This document shows, piece after piece, positions 23,901 through 36,676 of a stretch of DNA of 64,000 bases (its first letter is position 1; each line of letters opens with the position of its first letter). The position numbers were made by a program, and so were the translations under genes. The notes beneath the pieces are model-generated. The model saw only the letters and a list, made by a program, of their open reading frames with translations, did not search any database and was not told the DNA's origin. The DNA is from Acheta domesticus (lineage: Eukaryota; Arthropoda; Insecta; Orthoptera; Gryllidae), in NCBI GenBank assembly GCA_031308135.1, contig JAHLJT010008756.1:60630817-60694816 (forward strand), in the 5' to 3' direction.

Positions 23901-26205
23901 TGACGGACGGCAGTTGCAACTTGCGCAATTGGCACGGAGAGCGCGCCCTTTCTTGGCAAAGTCCGCAAGAGTGACTGTCTTTCAGCAGGGCGAAGGGGGA
24001 GAGACAGCATGAGGGCAAGTATGAGAAAAAGGCACGGCAGAAGTTTATAGTGTTGGCGATTATGGTCAATGTAGTGATGGTATTTGTGATTAAAGTGGAA
24101 ATTCCGCATTCTCGAATATCAAGGAGAGAAATAAATGAAAAAGAAAAATATGATAACAGATAAAATTATTAATTAAATTAAATACTTTCGCAAATTGGTG
24201 CAAAAAATAACGCTAAACATTCCAATTTAAATATATTCTTCATAATTTCTAAAACATCCACAACTACATTTTTAAATAAAATTTGTTGTGGACACATTAT
24301 TTACCTTTGTTCCGGCACCCCTAGAAGGGAACATATTTGCTCTTAGGAAAGAAATTTGATCACATTTGGATAAAAAATACTGAATGTTATGTCTTTTCCT
24401 TCGCGCTCTTCACACCAGTCTCTTTACCCTATATCTAGATTTTTTAATTGCAATACCAGTAAATATTGACATTTTGCCTCTACTATTACTTGGAGTGTTG
24501 CTTGATTCTGAATAACCATAGAGCTCATATCTGAGAAGAAGAATCGGACTCTTCAGGAAAAAGTTGCATCTGAACTTTCGATTTATTAATGCAATTAGAA
24601 ATTTTAAAAGAATTAAAGCCAGTGACATTCGTTTTAAGGTACGTCTTGAATTTCTAGCGCAACAGTTCATAGCATACATTTCAACAACGCCGACTTCCTT
24701 CCTCTTCATGACTTATTTTCTACGCAGATTTGCGTCACCTCTCTTTCTTACATATATCTTCACATTCATCTACAACTGTTCAAGGCTTACTCTTTATTGA
24801 ATTCCGGATCCAAAAAAAGCTGACATTCCATTTGCGTCCTCTTGGTGACACAGATTTAATTTCCTAGATATACATTAAAAATATCAATTTTTCAGTTACT
24901 TAAAATGTAATTAATAATGTTAAGATAAGGCAATAATAGATTTGGATTAACCTCGGTTTAGCAGTCAATATACAATTAAAACTGTGTTCAAATTCTGTTA
25001 TCGCAAAGCTCGCAGTGGATTTACAGAACCGAACACGTCTCGCAAAGTTTATTCTTCAAAACACATTAGGAAAGTGTAATAGCTTATAACGCAATATTGT
25101 AACTATATATAATTTAGGAAGGCATAAGAAACAACGGATATATATCGCAGAGCCGTCCACGGGAAAAACTAATTTATGAGTTTCTCAGAAACCCAATGCA
25201 AACTTCGCCGGGTTAAGTTGTTGTTTAACCATAATTTCCATCCATCGATTCCAATGGTAAACTGACTGGCTCCTAGAGTTTACATCCGAAGTTCAGTGTA
25301 GTACGCACATGCAAAATGTACAATCGGTTCTGTTCCTTTGAGTGCGCGCACTATTTCACTATGATTAAGAAGTTGGTTCACTTCAACATTACGGTAGAGT
25401 ATTTTTCACTAATCCTGGCGAACCTCTTTCATCTTGAAAGGTTAGGCTTCCACGACAATAACCAAAAGGCACTTGACTGTGTGGGAAACGCCACGTCCTA
25501 CGCACAGTTTTCAATGTTTTGGCCTCTCGTACTGCGAACTTTTTCCGTTTCATTCCACATTTCGCCCTGAAGAAGTCCGCAATGTTACCACCAAAAAGTT
25601 AGCAAATGTGTCAAGGACGCGGCGTAATCCGGAAAGCTATATCTCTACCCTCTTGATCTTACTAAGATTAGATTCAGAGGACAGTGAAGATCAGCATTTC
25701 AAGAACACTGAAATAATTATTGAAATCATGGTAATAGCGATGATTTTGCAATCAGTAATATTTAGTAGTGTAATTGATCTAGATTTTAGAGCCAATAACG
25801 ATCTTGTCCAAGTTGAAGGAAAGTATTGTTAGGTAGAATAGTCTTTCAGTTGAATTGCATTTTAAAATGAGATTTTTTGTAACAATCGCTCGGTTAACAA
25901 CCATCTTTATTTTTCGACACAATATCCCCGAAATTCAAGCAAATGTGATCTCAAGATTCACAATTCCTTCTCCGAAGTGATTTTCTTCGAGGCCCTCGAA
26001 ATAGTTAATGGTCACCCGATGGCTTCTTCATTGCTTACAAATTTTTGTTCAGCAAGGGGTTTTAGTTTGGGGAACAGATGAAAGTCCGCACTTACGCACC
26101 CCATCCCTAAGTAAAATCGGTAAAATCAAAATCAGTCGCTTTTGTTTTGAGGTAGTTAAAAATACTTTATCTGCTCAACTTCCGATCAAGAATATGAGAA
26201 TCCCC
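23901..26205. other. AT-rich DNA, no gene seen
   Basis: Several frames of 80-120 codons (for example 25473-25832) but none with a family I recognise. Confidence 0.35.
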
Positions 26206-26315
26206 TACAGCTATCTCCTCCGGCAGGGACAAGCTCCATGCTTCTGACTGGCCTTCCGACAAGTGTGGTAGTGCAGAATAGGTGTGTATCAAAGGACTGA
26301 TGAGCGGACAAAGAC
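26206..26315 (-). mobile_element. SINE1 copy 4, internal fragment
   Basis: TATCTCCTCCGGCAGGGACA, AAGCTCCATGCTTCTGACTG and ACAAGTGTGGTAGTGCAG align in order with the minus-strand SINE1 at 30660-30755. Only the region between the pyrimidine-rich block and the GGTTGGGG landmark survives. Confidence 0.6.
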
Positions 26316-26681
26316 GAGAAAGAAAATATCACCCATGATTAGCGAAGAAAGCCGTACGTATTTTTATTACTAGTGAGTCGAATTTTAACAGTTTCAAGAC
26401 ACGGATTTTACAGAAGCATTTCCTAATTTATTTGTGTTATGCGAAGAATATTGTGAATGAAATGCCGCACGAGTAACATACTCATGTGATACAAAAAGCA
26501 GTTAGTGCCAAACTTACCATCTACATTAATGTAGTCAGCCCCGTACGAGCGAAAAAGAAAACAGTTTATAACATCAATTCTGACACAGTGGAGAGTCAAA
26601 GATCAGCGTTCGTATGTATACGACAATGGCTACAAGCATCACGCAACAACGGAAACTGCCATCGCGCATCACCCATATGCT

Positions 26682-26880
26682 GTCTCGTGGCTCAGAGCAA
26701 AGTTGCTCGTCTTTCACCAATGAGGTCCGGGTTCGGTTCCCGTCGATTCTCATGTGGTGTTTGTTCCGACAAAACGAGTTCAGCTGCTTCACAAGGGCTA
26801 GTCCAACCTTTGTGAAGTGTCCTAAACCTTACCCCTTCCTTATTCCTTCCCAATTCTGGCCGCTGGGTAATGACGCAGGG
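26682..26880 (+). mobile_element. tRNA-headed SINE-like fragment
   Basis: Box-A-like CGTGGCTCAGAGCAAAG (about 26686-26702) and box-B-like GGGTTCGGTTCCC (about 26731-26743) are spaced as in a tRNA, but the acceptor arms do not pair, so this is not a working tRNA. The body downstream (ATGTGGTGTTTGTTCCGAC) is unlike SINE1, except for a possible CTTACCCCTTCCTTATTCC pyrimidine block. Confidence 0.55.
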
Positions 26881-27540
26881 GCGCGCGGTGAGAGGCGCAC
26901 GCGGAGATGCTACCTTGCGTTCCTCTTGACAACTGACGAGACGCGACAGTATAATATAGCGCCAGGTAGAGTAAAGAGAGCGCTGATAAAGTAAGTAATG
27001 GTGGATTACTCCACGCTCAACGCCCAACCAAGGGCTTTCGAGACGCGTTGCGCAAAGACGCAACAAATGTTTAAAAAAAAAACACAGGCTCTTTCGTACA
27101 AAATTCCCTGTCCGTCCACCCGCGCGTCACAACCTACGTCACAGGAGAGACGGCAAAAAAATCGAAGCAGGCGCGCAGAGCAGCACTCGAGAACCAGGCA
27201 GAAGTGTGGGCGGGGCGCGGCGGCGAATCTCAAGACACCCAATTTAACGCCAGCCCCGCGCGGCGCGCCCTCCTCGCGCGCCCTTCGCGCCGTTTTTGTC
27301 GGCCGGAAGCGACCCCGCCGCCACCGCCACCGCTGCTTCTATTTCCGCCCACGCCCCGCATCCCGACGCCACGGCCACCATTTCCTAATCAACCGCCACC
27401 GGCGTGGTCTGCCACCGGGCCTCCTCCGCTGCCGTCGCAACCTCTCCCTGTCCCACCTCTACCGCTTCCAACTACCCCGCCACCACCTTCGTAGTGCCCT
27501 CTCCAACCACGATTCAGTCGTGTCACCTCTGCTGTGTGTA
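26881..27540. repeat. GC-rich island with (CCGCCA)-type imperfect hexamers
   Basis: CpG-rich. 27310-27480 is built of CGCCACCGCCACCG-like hexamers. The open frame 26998-27810 passes through it but has no recognisable domain. Confidence 0.55.
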
Positions 27541-28990
27541 CAGCCGCTTTTGAAGTTGGCGCGCGCACAGGTCTACACGAGCTCTATATTGAAGAGCGGG
27601 ACGCTAATCGCTTCGGCAACCTGCGAGCTGCGGGAGCGAGTCTTCGACAGCCTCGGCCACGGAAGTGAAACGGGCGACCCGGCATCCGACACGCCAGAAG
27701 ATATTGAGTTCGAGCTACGTAGTCCAGTGTTGAGAGGAGTACTAGCTACGACGGTCGCGCTAAAAGTTTCTGTGAGGATAGTTGGTACCACGGTGATTTT
27801 GGCTACGTAAGGAACACCTTCTGGCGGTATAAAACTCGGTTACGGACTTGGTATATTCTTCCGGCCAGTAAACCACGACTTTGTGTTTGCGTTACGCACA
27901 GGAAACGGATTTGCACGTTGCGATCTGAATTAACTGTTTTTTTGTTGAAATTCCTGCCTCTGCCTTTTCTTTCATGTATTTCATCCTCTACTCAGGTCAC
28001 CGCCCCAGACATACTCCGCAACCGCGTCATGAGTCACTGCCACTCCCGCCCCTGCCTCAACCAAAGTTTCCCCTTCTCGTCGCCCGCCACTGCCACCGTC
28101 GCTTCCACCATCCCCTTCCCCATCACACTGACCCTTTCACTGTCACCGTCACTACCAAAACCACCGTCACAAGCACCGTCAGCTTCGCCAACACCGGCAA
28201 CACCCCATCAAAATTTAAAATTGGTGATAATGGTAAAATTCCCTACAATACTTTACGAGGTTTCACTATCATTTTCAGTTGCAGCAAAGGGCTTTTAATA
28301 TTGGACATGCCGCTTGTCCTCCCACATGAATTCGTCCTCATTTTTAAGACTTCCTACACTCATTAATTATTTCACCTTAACCACTCTAAAAATTAATTCG
28401 TAATACAACAGTTTTTTAACTTTATAATAGTGTCTCCTGTCGTGTCAATAATGATAAAATCAGCAAATATTTCTTTACATTCAAATAATATAAAAAGTTT
28501 TGTTGTTCCATAGCGCAACACATGAATAGTGAAGTACGACCTCCGCGGCCTATTCCTTGAAGGTCTGCAGACGCATGTCATCGCGGTGAAGCTCTGAATA
28601 CGCGGAATACGAGAACAGGCAAAATACATATAATACAATCAAATACTGGCATTTGTCAGTCATAATCGAAACTGTTTCATGGTTTTTGGATTTAACCGGA
28701 TGGGCATCTAATGGCTTTGTCCGGATACGGGCATCTAACAAAACCGTAGTCATCTCTCACATGGCTCGAGGCTGTGTAGATTTTTTTTATTCCTGAGAGC
28801 TTTGAAAATTTGTAATATATATTTCGTGAAGCTTCACTTTAGATAATCGAGCTGTTAAAAACATACATTTTGCAGTTCCTTACACACCATCTTATTCGTC
28901 CCCTCACTCACCGTAACACAATCACCTTCTTCTACAGATCCCCGCATCTACTTCTTGGTCGCATCCTCATTTATCCGTCCACTCCCCCCA
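27541..28990. other. No gene seen; includes imperfect (ACCGTC)n
   Basis: 27970-28200 holds loose CACCGTC/ACCACCGTCAC repeats. The rest is AT-rich. Frames have no known domain. Confidence 0.35.
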
Positions 28991-29735
28991 ACTCGGCCGC
29001 GCCGGCCCCGCTAATTCCGCCCTATTCAGGCAAGCGGGGCGCGGAGCGGTGCGTGGGGCGAATTAAAAACACCGCCAATTAGCGCTCGGTCGCCAAGGAG
29101 CTCCCACCCCGGCCGTCCCACCCCCAATCCGCCCGCCCATCCCGCTTCGCCCCACTCCACCCCGCTCCGCCCCCCCCCGACCACCCCAACATCCCACCCC
29201 GCTCCGGCGCTCCCCTCCGCCCGCCCCGCCCCACCCTCCCCGGCCGCCAGGCCTCGCCCCAAACACCCAACCCGCCCGCCCGCCCCGCTCCGCCCCGCTC
29301 AGCCCCGCTCCGCCCCGCTCCGCCCCGCTCCGCCCAGCTCCGCCCCGCCCCGCCCCGCTCCGCCCCGCTCCGCCCCGCCCCGCTCCGCCCCGCCCCGCTC
29401 CGCCCCGCCCCGCTCCGCCCCGCCCCGCTCCACCCCGCTCCGCCACGCTCCGCCCCGCTCCGCCACGCTCCGCCCCACTCCACCCAGCTCCGCCCTGCTC
29501 TGCCCTGCCCTGCTCCGCCCCATCCCTGCCCCTACTTCCACGCCCCTGCTCCCCACTTCGCCCGCCCTGTCCCGCCCGGCTCCACCCCTGCCCGCCTCGC
29601 CCGTCCCGCCCTTCCCCGCCCCACTCCTCCCCGGCCCGCTCGACCCCGCTCTGCCCGTCGCGCCCGCCACGCCCGCCCTGCTCCGCCCCACTCCACCCCC
29701 CTCCCTCCCCTGCGCACGCGCGCGCTCTCTCGCCA
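28991..29735. repeat. GC-rich island with 10-bp CCGCCCCGCT minisatellite
   Basis: A CpG lead with GGGCGAATTAAAAACACCGC and CCAATTAGCGCTCGG (29056-29088) precedes decamers CTCCGCCCCG, most regular at 29284-29470. On the opposite strand the unit (CGGGGCGGAG) resembles the 22.9-23.4 kb array. Gly/Ala/Arg-rich frames are artefacts. Confidence 0.88.
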
Positions 29736-30534
29736 GACTAATGAAATTTCCAGCGCGCCCGGCAGGTGCTGGGTGCGCCCCCTGAGCACCGGCGCGCGCG
29801 GGATGTGCAAATTACACGCGCTTCTCCTCGTTCGGCGAGATCCTTCTGTGATAAAAAGATATTGTTTGTTATAAAGTGCACTTCGCCACGTTGAGCTAAT
29901 CTGCGCTTTGGTGGCTGAAAAAGCACACCTAATTGACCTATTCATTTATGGTTTAGCTTATAAAAATTGTAATTATTGCAATATTAAATCTTGGTAACGC
30001 TTATCATATATGAAATTATTTTTTTTAAATTTGGGAGTATTTTCGTTTATAGGAATATATTTCTCTTGTAGTAGTTTGACTTACATTCAGAATCAAATTA
30101 CAAACCATGGCGAGTCCTAACATGGTCTAAAGTTAGTTAAAAATAAGCATAAGATGGTTGTTCAAATGTTTTCTTCATGTTGATGATGCAAAATATTGTC
30201 TCTAATATATTACATTAAATGTTTCATACGTAAGTAATCGCTTACCTCTTTTCCACAAGTCATTTACAGATATCCATCAGAAAGCATGTAATATCAATAT
30301 TTCAATAATCTCTTATAGGTGTGTAAAATAGAGCATGTGGGTAGGTTGGTTGATTATCCCCATGCATGATACCATGAGTGTATAAGTACTAGAAGGCATA
30401 TAATTACATTTCAGCTGCGAAAAATATATAAGGATATCTAATCCGATCAACCCAATTCACCACTGAACTATGACACTGACAGATAACGTCAACTCGTAAA
30501 GATGGTCTCTTTTCTCGCGAGGATAGACTTTTTA
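29736..30534. other. AT-rich DNA, no gene seen
   Basis: No recognisable feature. Confidence 0.35.
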
Positions 30535-31190
30535 ATTGATTTTTCGGGGACGTCATTAGCACCATTAGTGCAGGGAATATTTCATCCCAGGAGGTGGCGA
30601 TGATTCCTTCCCCGAGGGATGGTGAGATCTCGTGTCGACCTGTGGGGAATTTACTCTCCCAGTTATCTCCCGCCAGCGGGACACCGCTCTAGCCGGAACA
30701 AGCTCTAAGCCCCCGACCGGTTTCCCGGAATGTGTGGTGGTATAGTGCACGTTAGTGAAAGTGTGTGTGTAAGGGATGAGAATAGGATAAGGAAAAAGAA
30801 GGAAAGATCGCACGCGGTCCGCGGTCTGTTTGTTACTGGGAGTAATATCTCAGGGCATCACTACAGTCCATGCACTACATCACAATATCTCAGGATGTCA
30901 CTATAGTTCGTCTGACTGGAAGACCCTAGGATCGAGCCCCGACGGTGGCAGTATTTTCGACACTAGCATGCCAGCTTGGTCGAGTTCAGTCGCTCTCTGG
31001 TACTGCTCCGGCATTCGCCTGGTGTTGATCGGAGAAACCTCGGAAAACTACTGATCAGAGCAGCCGGCCGCTAGAAATCTCCTCCAGGCAGCGACAGAAT
31101 TCGACCTAGCTGACATGCTAGTATCGAAAATACTGCCACCGTCGGGACTCAACCCTAGAACCTCCTGGTCAGAATGACTTCAGTGACATC
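30535..31190 (-). mobile_element. SINE1 copy 5, interrupted by an inverted SINE1 head
   Basis: The minus-strand copy runs from the 3' landmark ATCCCAGGAGGTGGCGATGA (30584-30603) up to GTTTGTTACTG at 30828-30838. It resumes at TACTGCTCCGGCATTCGCC (31001) through the core and head to GTCGGGACTCAACCCTAG (31141-31158). Between the two parts lies a plus-strand piece of the same family (30839-31000). The interruption sits between adjacent family positions, with TACTG on both sides. Confidence 0.85.
30839..31000 (+). mobile_element. SINE1 head inserted head-to-head, with apparent TACTG duplication
   Basis: Carries the box-B-like CTAGGATCGAGCCCCGACGG and GGCAGTATTTTCGACACTAG. It ends at GTCGCTCTCTGG and is flanked by TACTG at 30834-30838 and 31001-31005. 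Its 5' part holds two versions of ATATCTCAGG(G/A) with ATCACTACAG or GTCACTATAG about 43 bp apart, a partial duplication of the region around box A. Confidence 0.65.
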
Positions 31191-31918
31191 AGATGATATC
31201 CGGAGCTATCTCTCCCGGTTTTAGCTTGTTTGCCTTTTTGCTAGAGAAGCAAATGACAAATGTCATTCAGTTACATACAATATTGCATATAATAATACAA
31301 TATATTCAATATTGCAAAGCACATTACAGGTCACTTATGTATAAAAACGTCAGTTTCAGTTAGATTAATATTTTTATCAAATTGTTAATGTTACATAACC
31401 GGAACATGCTCCAAAATATTACGCTGACGTTGTAGGCCTCATGGAATATCATGGAATAGGAACTTGAGCAGGTGAAACCAATTATGTGGACAATAACAGG
31501 TGTTCGAAATCCGCCTAAGGCATTAATGTATTCAGTTGCGTTGACGCGGAAGGCATTCGCGGACCGTCCTATATCGCATCAACAACCTAAACCTTTTATA
31601 ATTTCTTGATCTAGTAGGTAACGGTGTGTGAGATGTGTTGGCAAACTTTGTGTGAAATTGAGGGACTAGCCTTCTGTGCCCAGAACAACTTTAGAAGCAC
31701 CAAAATGGGACGACGGGCTCTCTTAGTCATTATATGCAATGGTGCGGGACAGAGACGGGCTTAAGAAAGACCTCTGCGATGTTTGCAGAGCGCGAGCTAT
31801 TGCTTCACTTAGAATTACACTCAGGAGAGAGATAGGCGCCACACGAGGCTCTAGTATGTCTTTTAGATGCCCATTGATGGCAGCTGACAAGGCGGGAGAA
31901 TAACAGCAGTGTAAATGA
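31191..31918. other. No gene seen
   Basis: AT-rich to mixed. No feature recognised. Confidence 0.3.
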
Positions 31919-32245
31919 AATTCCTACTCAGGATAATAGAGAAAACAAGAAGAGATCGGATAAGAAATAATATAATTAGAGAGGAATCAAAAGTTACACT
32001 ACACACTTAAAAGTTATGATCGAAGCCGGGAGAGAGGGAAAGAGACCATCTGGAAGGCCAAGAGGAACAAGGGACGCATTTATACAGGACATGCCAAAGG
32101 AGCGGAGTTACACTAGGAGAAGTGAAGCGCAAGGTACAAGACAAAAAGGAGTACTCCAAATGGCTAACCCGACGCTGAGAGACATCAGGGGAAGAAGAAG
32201 GAGAAAGAAAGAAAGAAAGAAAGAAAGAGAAAGAACCTATCATGA
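31919..32245 (+). pseudogene. LINE ORF2 C-terminal remnant
   Basis: Broken frames read EKTRRDRIRNNIIREES-like (about 31940-31990) and EGKRPSGRPRGTRDAF-like (about 32034-32081, in the frame 32016-32252). The order matches the end of many arthropod endonuclease-reverse transcriptases (a basic R-x-x-x-IR stretch followed by a G[K/R]R-x-x-GRP-R motif). RT and endonuclease domains are absent. A (GAAA)n tract follows at about 32203-32235. Family assignment is from memory. Confidence 0.55.
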
Positions 32246-32399
32246 CTTATAGAAACCGATTGATGGCAGCTGCGAAAGAGGGTGGTGCAAAACCGAAAAG
32301 CCAGCCCTGTCTTAGAAGATTAGGAAACCAACTTGTACGAGGAAGCCTGTACTACTAGTTAAGTGTCAGCAGCACCACTAGTTAATTCTTAAATCGTTT

Positions 32400-32920
32400 C
32401 AACGTAGTATATGTTCCCCTGTGTTTTGCATTTCCACCCAACCGTACATAATATCCTTATACCCCGTCGTACCGGCGCAACGTCCTTCCGCCCGACTGCA
32501 GATATCTGCGCCTCCGCGCGCCGCCTCGCTGCTCCGCGCCCCGCGCAGCGTCTGCGCGCATTCCTCGAGGCGGCGCTGCAGGGACCTTCACACCCGCCGC
32601 TCCGCTCCTCATTCCCCCACCCCTCCCCTTCCCCCCCGCCGTCTCGCCCAGACGCTCTGTTTGCGGGTGGCGCCACCTAACTGGATTATCCGCTTCCAGC
32701 GCGCGCTGCTGCTGCTGCTGCTGCAGCACACTCAAACGCGGATGATTAATCCGCTTCCCGCCTTCCCCCTCCGGCGCCGCCGGCTCGCGCGCCTCTCCCC
32801 CCCCCCCCCACCGGGCGGGCTCTGCGCTGCTGCTCTGCCGACCGCCCACGCCGCAACGCCGCGCTCCCGTCGCCAACTTCTTTATACGCAGACGGCTCTC
32901 ACTCGAGCGAACGAATAAAT
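32400..32920. other. GC-rich island with (CTG)n and paired TAATCC-like sites
   Basis: CpG-rich. GGATTATCCGCTTCC (32683-32697) and GATTAATCCGCTTCC (32744-32758) form a near-repeat around a (CTG)n hairpin-prone tract (about 32707-32727). A C-run lies at 32800-32810. Frames are composition-driven. A regulatory role is possible but unproven. Confidence 0.5.
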
Positions 32921-33251
32921 GCTGCTATTGATGAATGTACGAGTGAGGCCTATGAAAGTTATTTTTTTTGTAGCAATGAATCTTTAGTTTATTTAATTAT
33001 TTACGTCAAAAACAGTTAAAAGTTAGTTGCATTGCTCTTGCTGAAGTGGTGAGTCAGCATGATATTGACAGTGAAGATGAAATGACACATATTTATATAT
33101 TAAATATGTAATTAAATAACTTTATCAAATAAAATACGTATCTTCATTGACTGGTAAAAATTACACAAGGATTGATCATTAATCAAACAAATTATGAATA
33201 AATTATTGAACCCTTGCAAAATCTAAGAATGAGGTCTCAATTCCTCCCGTA

Positions 33252-33670
33252 TTGGGGGAGAATTCTAGCGGTCGGTTGCTCTGATTGGTAGTTTTCAGTG
33301 GTTTCTCCAATCAACACCAGGCGAATGCCGGTGCAGTACCATAACAAATGGGCCACGGACCGTGCGCGATCTTTCCCTAACTCCTCCTTGTCCTACCCTC
33401 GCACACTTACACTAACATGCACTATACTACCGCACATGCGTGGAGATCGGTCAGGAGCTTAAAGCTTGTCCTGGCTACAGCAGTGACCCGCTGGTGCGAG
33501 ATACCTGGTTGGGGGGAAAACAACGCTAGTCGACGGTAGGTCGGTGCCGGATGTCGCCATCCAGCGGGGAAACATCACCGCCACATCCCAATGAAAAAAC
33601 ACGCACTACACTAACGGGACTAATGACGTCAGTAGTTGCCACGCCCGGAATCACGAACAATCAATCAATC
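33252..33670 (+). mobile_element. SINE1 copy 6, lacking the tRNA head
   Basis: Begins GGAGAATTCTAGCGGTC, then the core GTGGTTTCTCCAATCAACAC and GGCGAATGCCGGTGCAGTA, ACAAATGGGCCACGGACCG, ACCTGGTTGGGGGGAAAAC and GCCATCCAGCGGGGAAAC. The 3' end is GCCACGCCCGGAATCACG followed by an AATC tetranucleotide tail (33657-33669). The 5' third is missing. Confidence 0.88.
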
Positions 33671-34610
33671 TCGCATTAGAGAGTGGACCGCTGCACGCGA
33701 CTCCGTGTCGATGGGCTTCGCATTCGTTATCCGGAGTAGCAAGCAACCGCTCGTCGAATCCCGAGTAGTGTGGATGAGTTCCTGGCTATTTGCCGAGTGA
33801 TGAATATTCGGCGCTGTCCCTACCCACCGCGTGTCGGTCTTCTGTCGTCAAAGGAAGCGAACGTTCGCCGAGCATATCATCTGTTCGTGATTGGGCGAGC
33901 AGGAGGCCCTCGTCCGCACTGCCGGCTCCTTTCCGTTCTCCTCTATTCGCCGTTGCTTCTCTCGCTCCCTGCCATTCTACTTGTCCCCTCTCTTCCAAAG
34001 CTTTCTCAAAGTTGTTTGCTCTTTTCCATATTTCACGTAAACTCTGAATCTTCCCCTCGCTTCTATCCTTCTTCCTGCTCTTCTCTTCATTCCTCGTTCA
34101 TCTCAGCGCTCCCCACCTTTTCTCACGTTCTCTACTCTTATCTTCATGCATTCTTCCCCAAGCTTCCCTCTGCTTTTTCTTGTCCATCTTTTCCAGCGCT
34201 TCTCCACATATGCTTTCTCTTTCCCGCACTGCCTGTTTCCTCTGAATCTTTCCTGTTCCTCCCAACTCACATCCGTTCTACAGCGCTCCACGGCGCTCCC
34301 CCTTCCCCCAGAATTGCTGTGTCATTCCTTTTCCTTCCCCACTATTGTCCGCTCTACTTGGTACTCACCCATTCCTCTATGCGACCCTCTCTCCCGAATG
34401 CTTCTTTTATCTTCTCCAATCTCCGCGCTCGCCGCCAGTTGTCGCCCCTTGTTTCTTCCCTGCACTACCCACTTCCGTCTGTGTTCCATTGCGTTGCCCG
34501 CCTTTCTCTACATTCCCCATGTTCCCTCAGCCTTCACAATCCCCACTTTCCTCTTGATTCCGAGTCACACAGTGCCTATTTGTTCGTGTTTATATTGCCT
34601 GATAAACCAG
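33671..34610. other. Long pyrimidine-rich stretch
   Basis: From about 33900 strongly C/T-biased (CTTCCTGCTCTTCTC-type). The 282-codon frame 33770-34618 is Ser/Leu/Pro/Phe-rich low complexity with no domain, so I do not call it a gene. Confidence 0.5.
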
Positions 34611-36676
34611 TGTTGTAGCCAATAAGGAGAGGCCAGTGATCGGTTTCCAGAAAAAAGAAAATTGAGAGAAATAAACGACCGTATACTCTAGTCATGATGG
34701 ACATTCCTTGGCTTATTTTTAATACGAAATAAGGAAATAAAGTTTACTGTAAAATTTAGAGCCAAATATGTGACCCAATCAGAATAATGGATGGTTGGGA
34801 AAGAAAATAGGATGAGAAAAATCAAGTAAAATCTACGACGAGGCAAGATGTATTTGTGTGGTAAATAATTAGGTACACTAACCACTGTAGGAAGATGAAC
34901 TGAACGAATTCTAAGGCAGACAATCTGCTGGATGAAGAGGGTAATAAATATTCAAATAGAGATGTAATTGGGACACGTGTAAAGAGATGTGCGTAAAATC
35001 TGACAGCAATGAAGAGAGACGAAGGGAAGATTTATCGAACACTTTTCTTGGAAACGCAATTATTTTCTAGAACAAATAGAATATGAGAGCAAAAATTAAG
35101 ATTAGAAATGTGAATAAATGGCTGTTCAGAGAGGGTGGGATGATTTTTAAATAAAAACGAGAAGTGGAGGCCACAATTGGGAGGCTAATGAGAACGAAAT
35201 GCTCGCGAAGAGGAGGATGAATGATGCCCTTAGAAACCGAGACAGAAGAGAGTCGGCCTTAGGAGCTTTGGAAATCTGCAAACATACCAATATTAGCCCT
35301 CCGCCGCAGCGCACACAGAGGGCTCAGGGGAGAGCAGATTGAAACAAACGGCGCGTGAGAGGGCGAGAAGGGTGAGGGAGACAACGACGACGCGGGAAGG
35401 AAGAAAGGAAGGAAATATGTGAATATGTGAAGACGTTCTTCGGAGTGGATGAATATGGCGCGCGAACGCGTGTTCGTCTAAGATCGCCTCGCCAACGTCA
35501 CCAAGAAGCGCCGGGCACCGACACACACACAGCCACCGACCCGCGCCACTGAGCCAGGGACAGGTCGGATGCGTGTGCCACACCGCTGTGGACGCCGGAG
35601 GCCTCAAGTGCGACAACGGCCAATCTCAGTGGCGTGTCCGAGGGGTGAAAGCTGTTATTTATAGCTGGACCACTTTAAAAAAATCCCTAGACTGCGCATG
35701 CGCGAGAAGTGGCGGAGAGGAAAGTTCCCTGACTTAACTTCCCCGCCTTGACGAGCTATCGCCGCCGCAGCCGCCTCGTCCTGGGCTGGCGGGGAGAAGA
35801 CAGCCTGGCCCTGACCAACGCTCCGAACCCTAGAGTGTTGAAGCATGAGAACGAAGTTGCAAGAGAGAATCAGTTGTCGTTGCAGGCTGTCCTTGAGTTC
35901 AACTGAGCTCCCCATCGGGAGCTCTGGGGGATGGCTTCGCCATGGCAGGGTTCGCCATAGTGGCTTCCCGAGGTAAGGGACGCCTTGACGATTATTTTCT
36001 AAGTTGTCGACCTACAGAACTGTATTCTCCTGGCAGAGTCGTGGAAGCACGTCTGCTCTGCTGGAGGCAGGAATATGCCGCTAACCGCCACATCAGCGCC
36101 ACAGCTCCGCTCGTGCAAATACCTCCGTTTAAACAAAAGCTTGCCAGCAGATGCATCAATCGGAAGCGCTGTCAAGCGACTCCATGAGAAGGGGCTCTAC
36201 GGCGGAATAATATCACGAAATAACGGAACAAAATGATAATTAGACATAAAGTTAACGTAACGCCGATGTTAAATAAAAATTTGAAAGTTATGCGAGAGGT
36301 ATAAATTGAATACACGGAAGTAATGAAAATGGTTAATAAGGAGAAGCTAATGGCAAGACACAATTAAGACATTTTTCTTAGGCGCATGTAATGTCCAAAT
36401 ATATATTGATAATGCCACACAAGAGATTAAAGATAAAGATGAAACATCAGCAACACCAGTAGACCCAACACACCTCTAAAAAATCAATGAGGTCGTAGAA
36501 CAAACTGGGGACCCTCTTGCAAGGTTTTAATGCAATGGCCGCAGCAATCGACGAGGAAATAAGGCGTTATAAGACAAACATTACACAGTGCCTCAGTACT
36601 CACATCAAAATCCCATTCCCGACTCCCTACCCCCCCACAACTTCCTGTCTCCTCTCCAAACGCCCCGCCCCTCTCC
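34611..36676. other. Mixed composition, no gene seen
   Basis: 34620-35270 is A/G-rich and may be an old LINE remnant. 35280-35990 is moderately GC-rich and includes a small perfect hairpin (ATGGC TTC GCCAT, 35931-35943). No recognisable domain or RNA gene. Confidence 0.3.

Noticed and set aside
33770..34618. 282-codon frame on +
   Set aside because: Pyrimidine-rich low-complexity composition (Ser, Leu, Pro, Phe) without any domain; an overlapping frame in another phase is similarly open.
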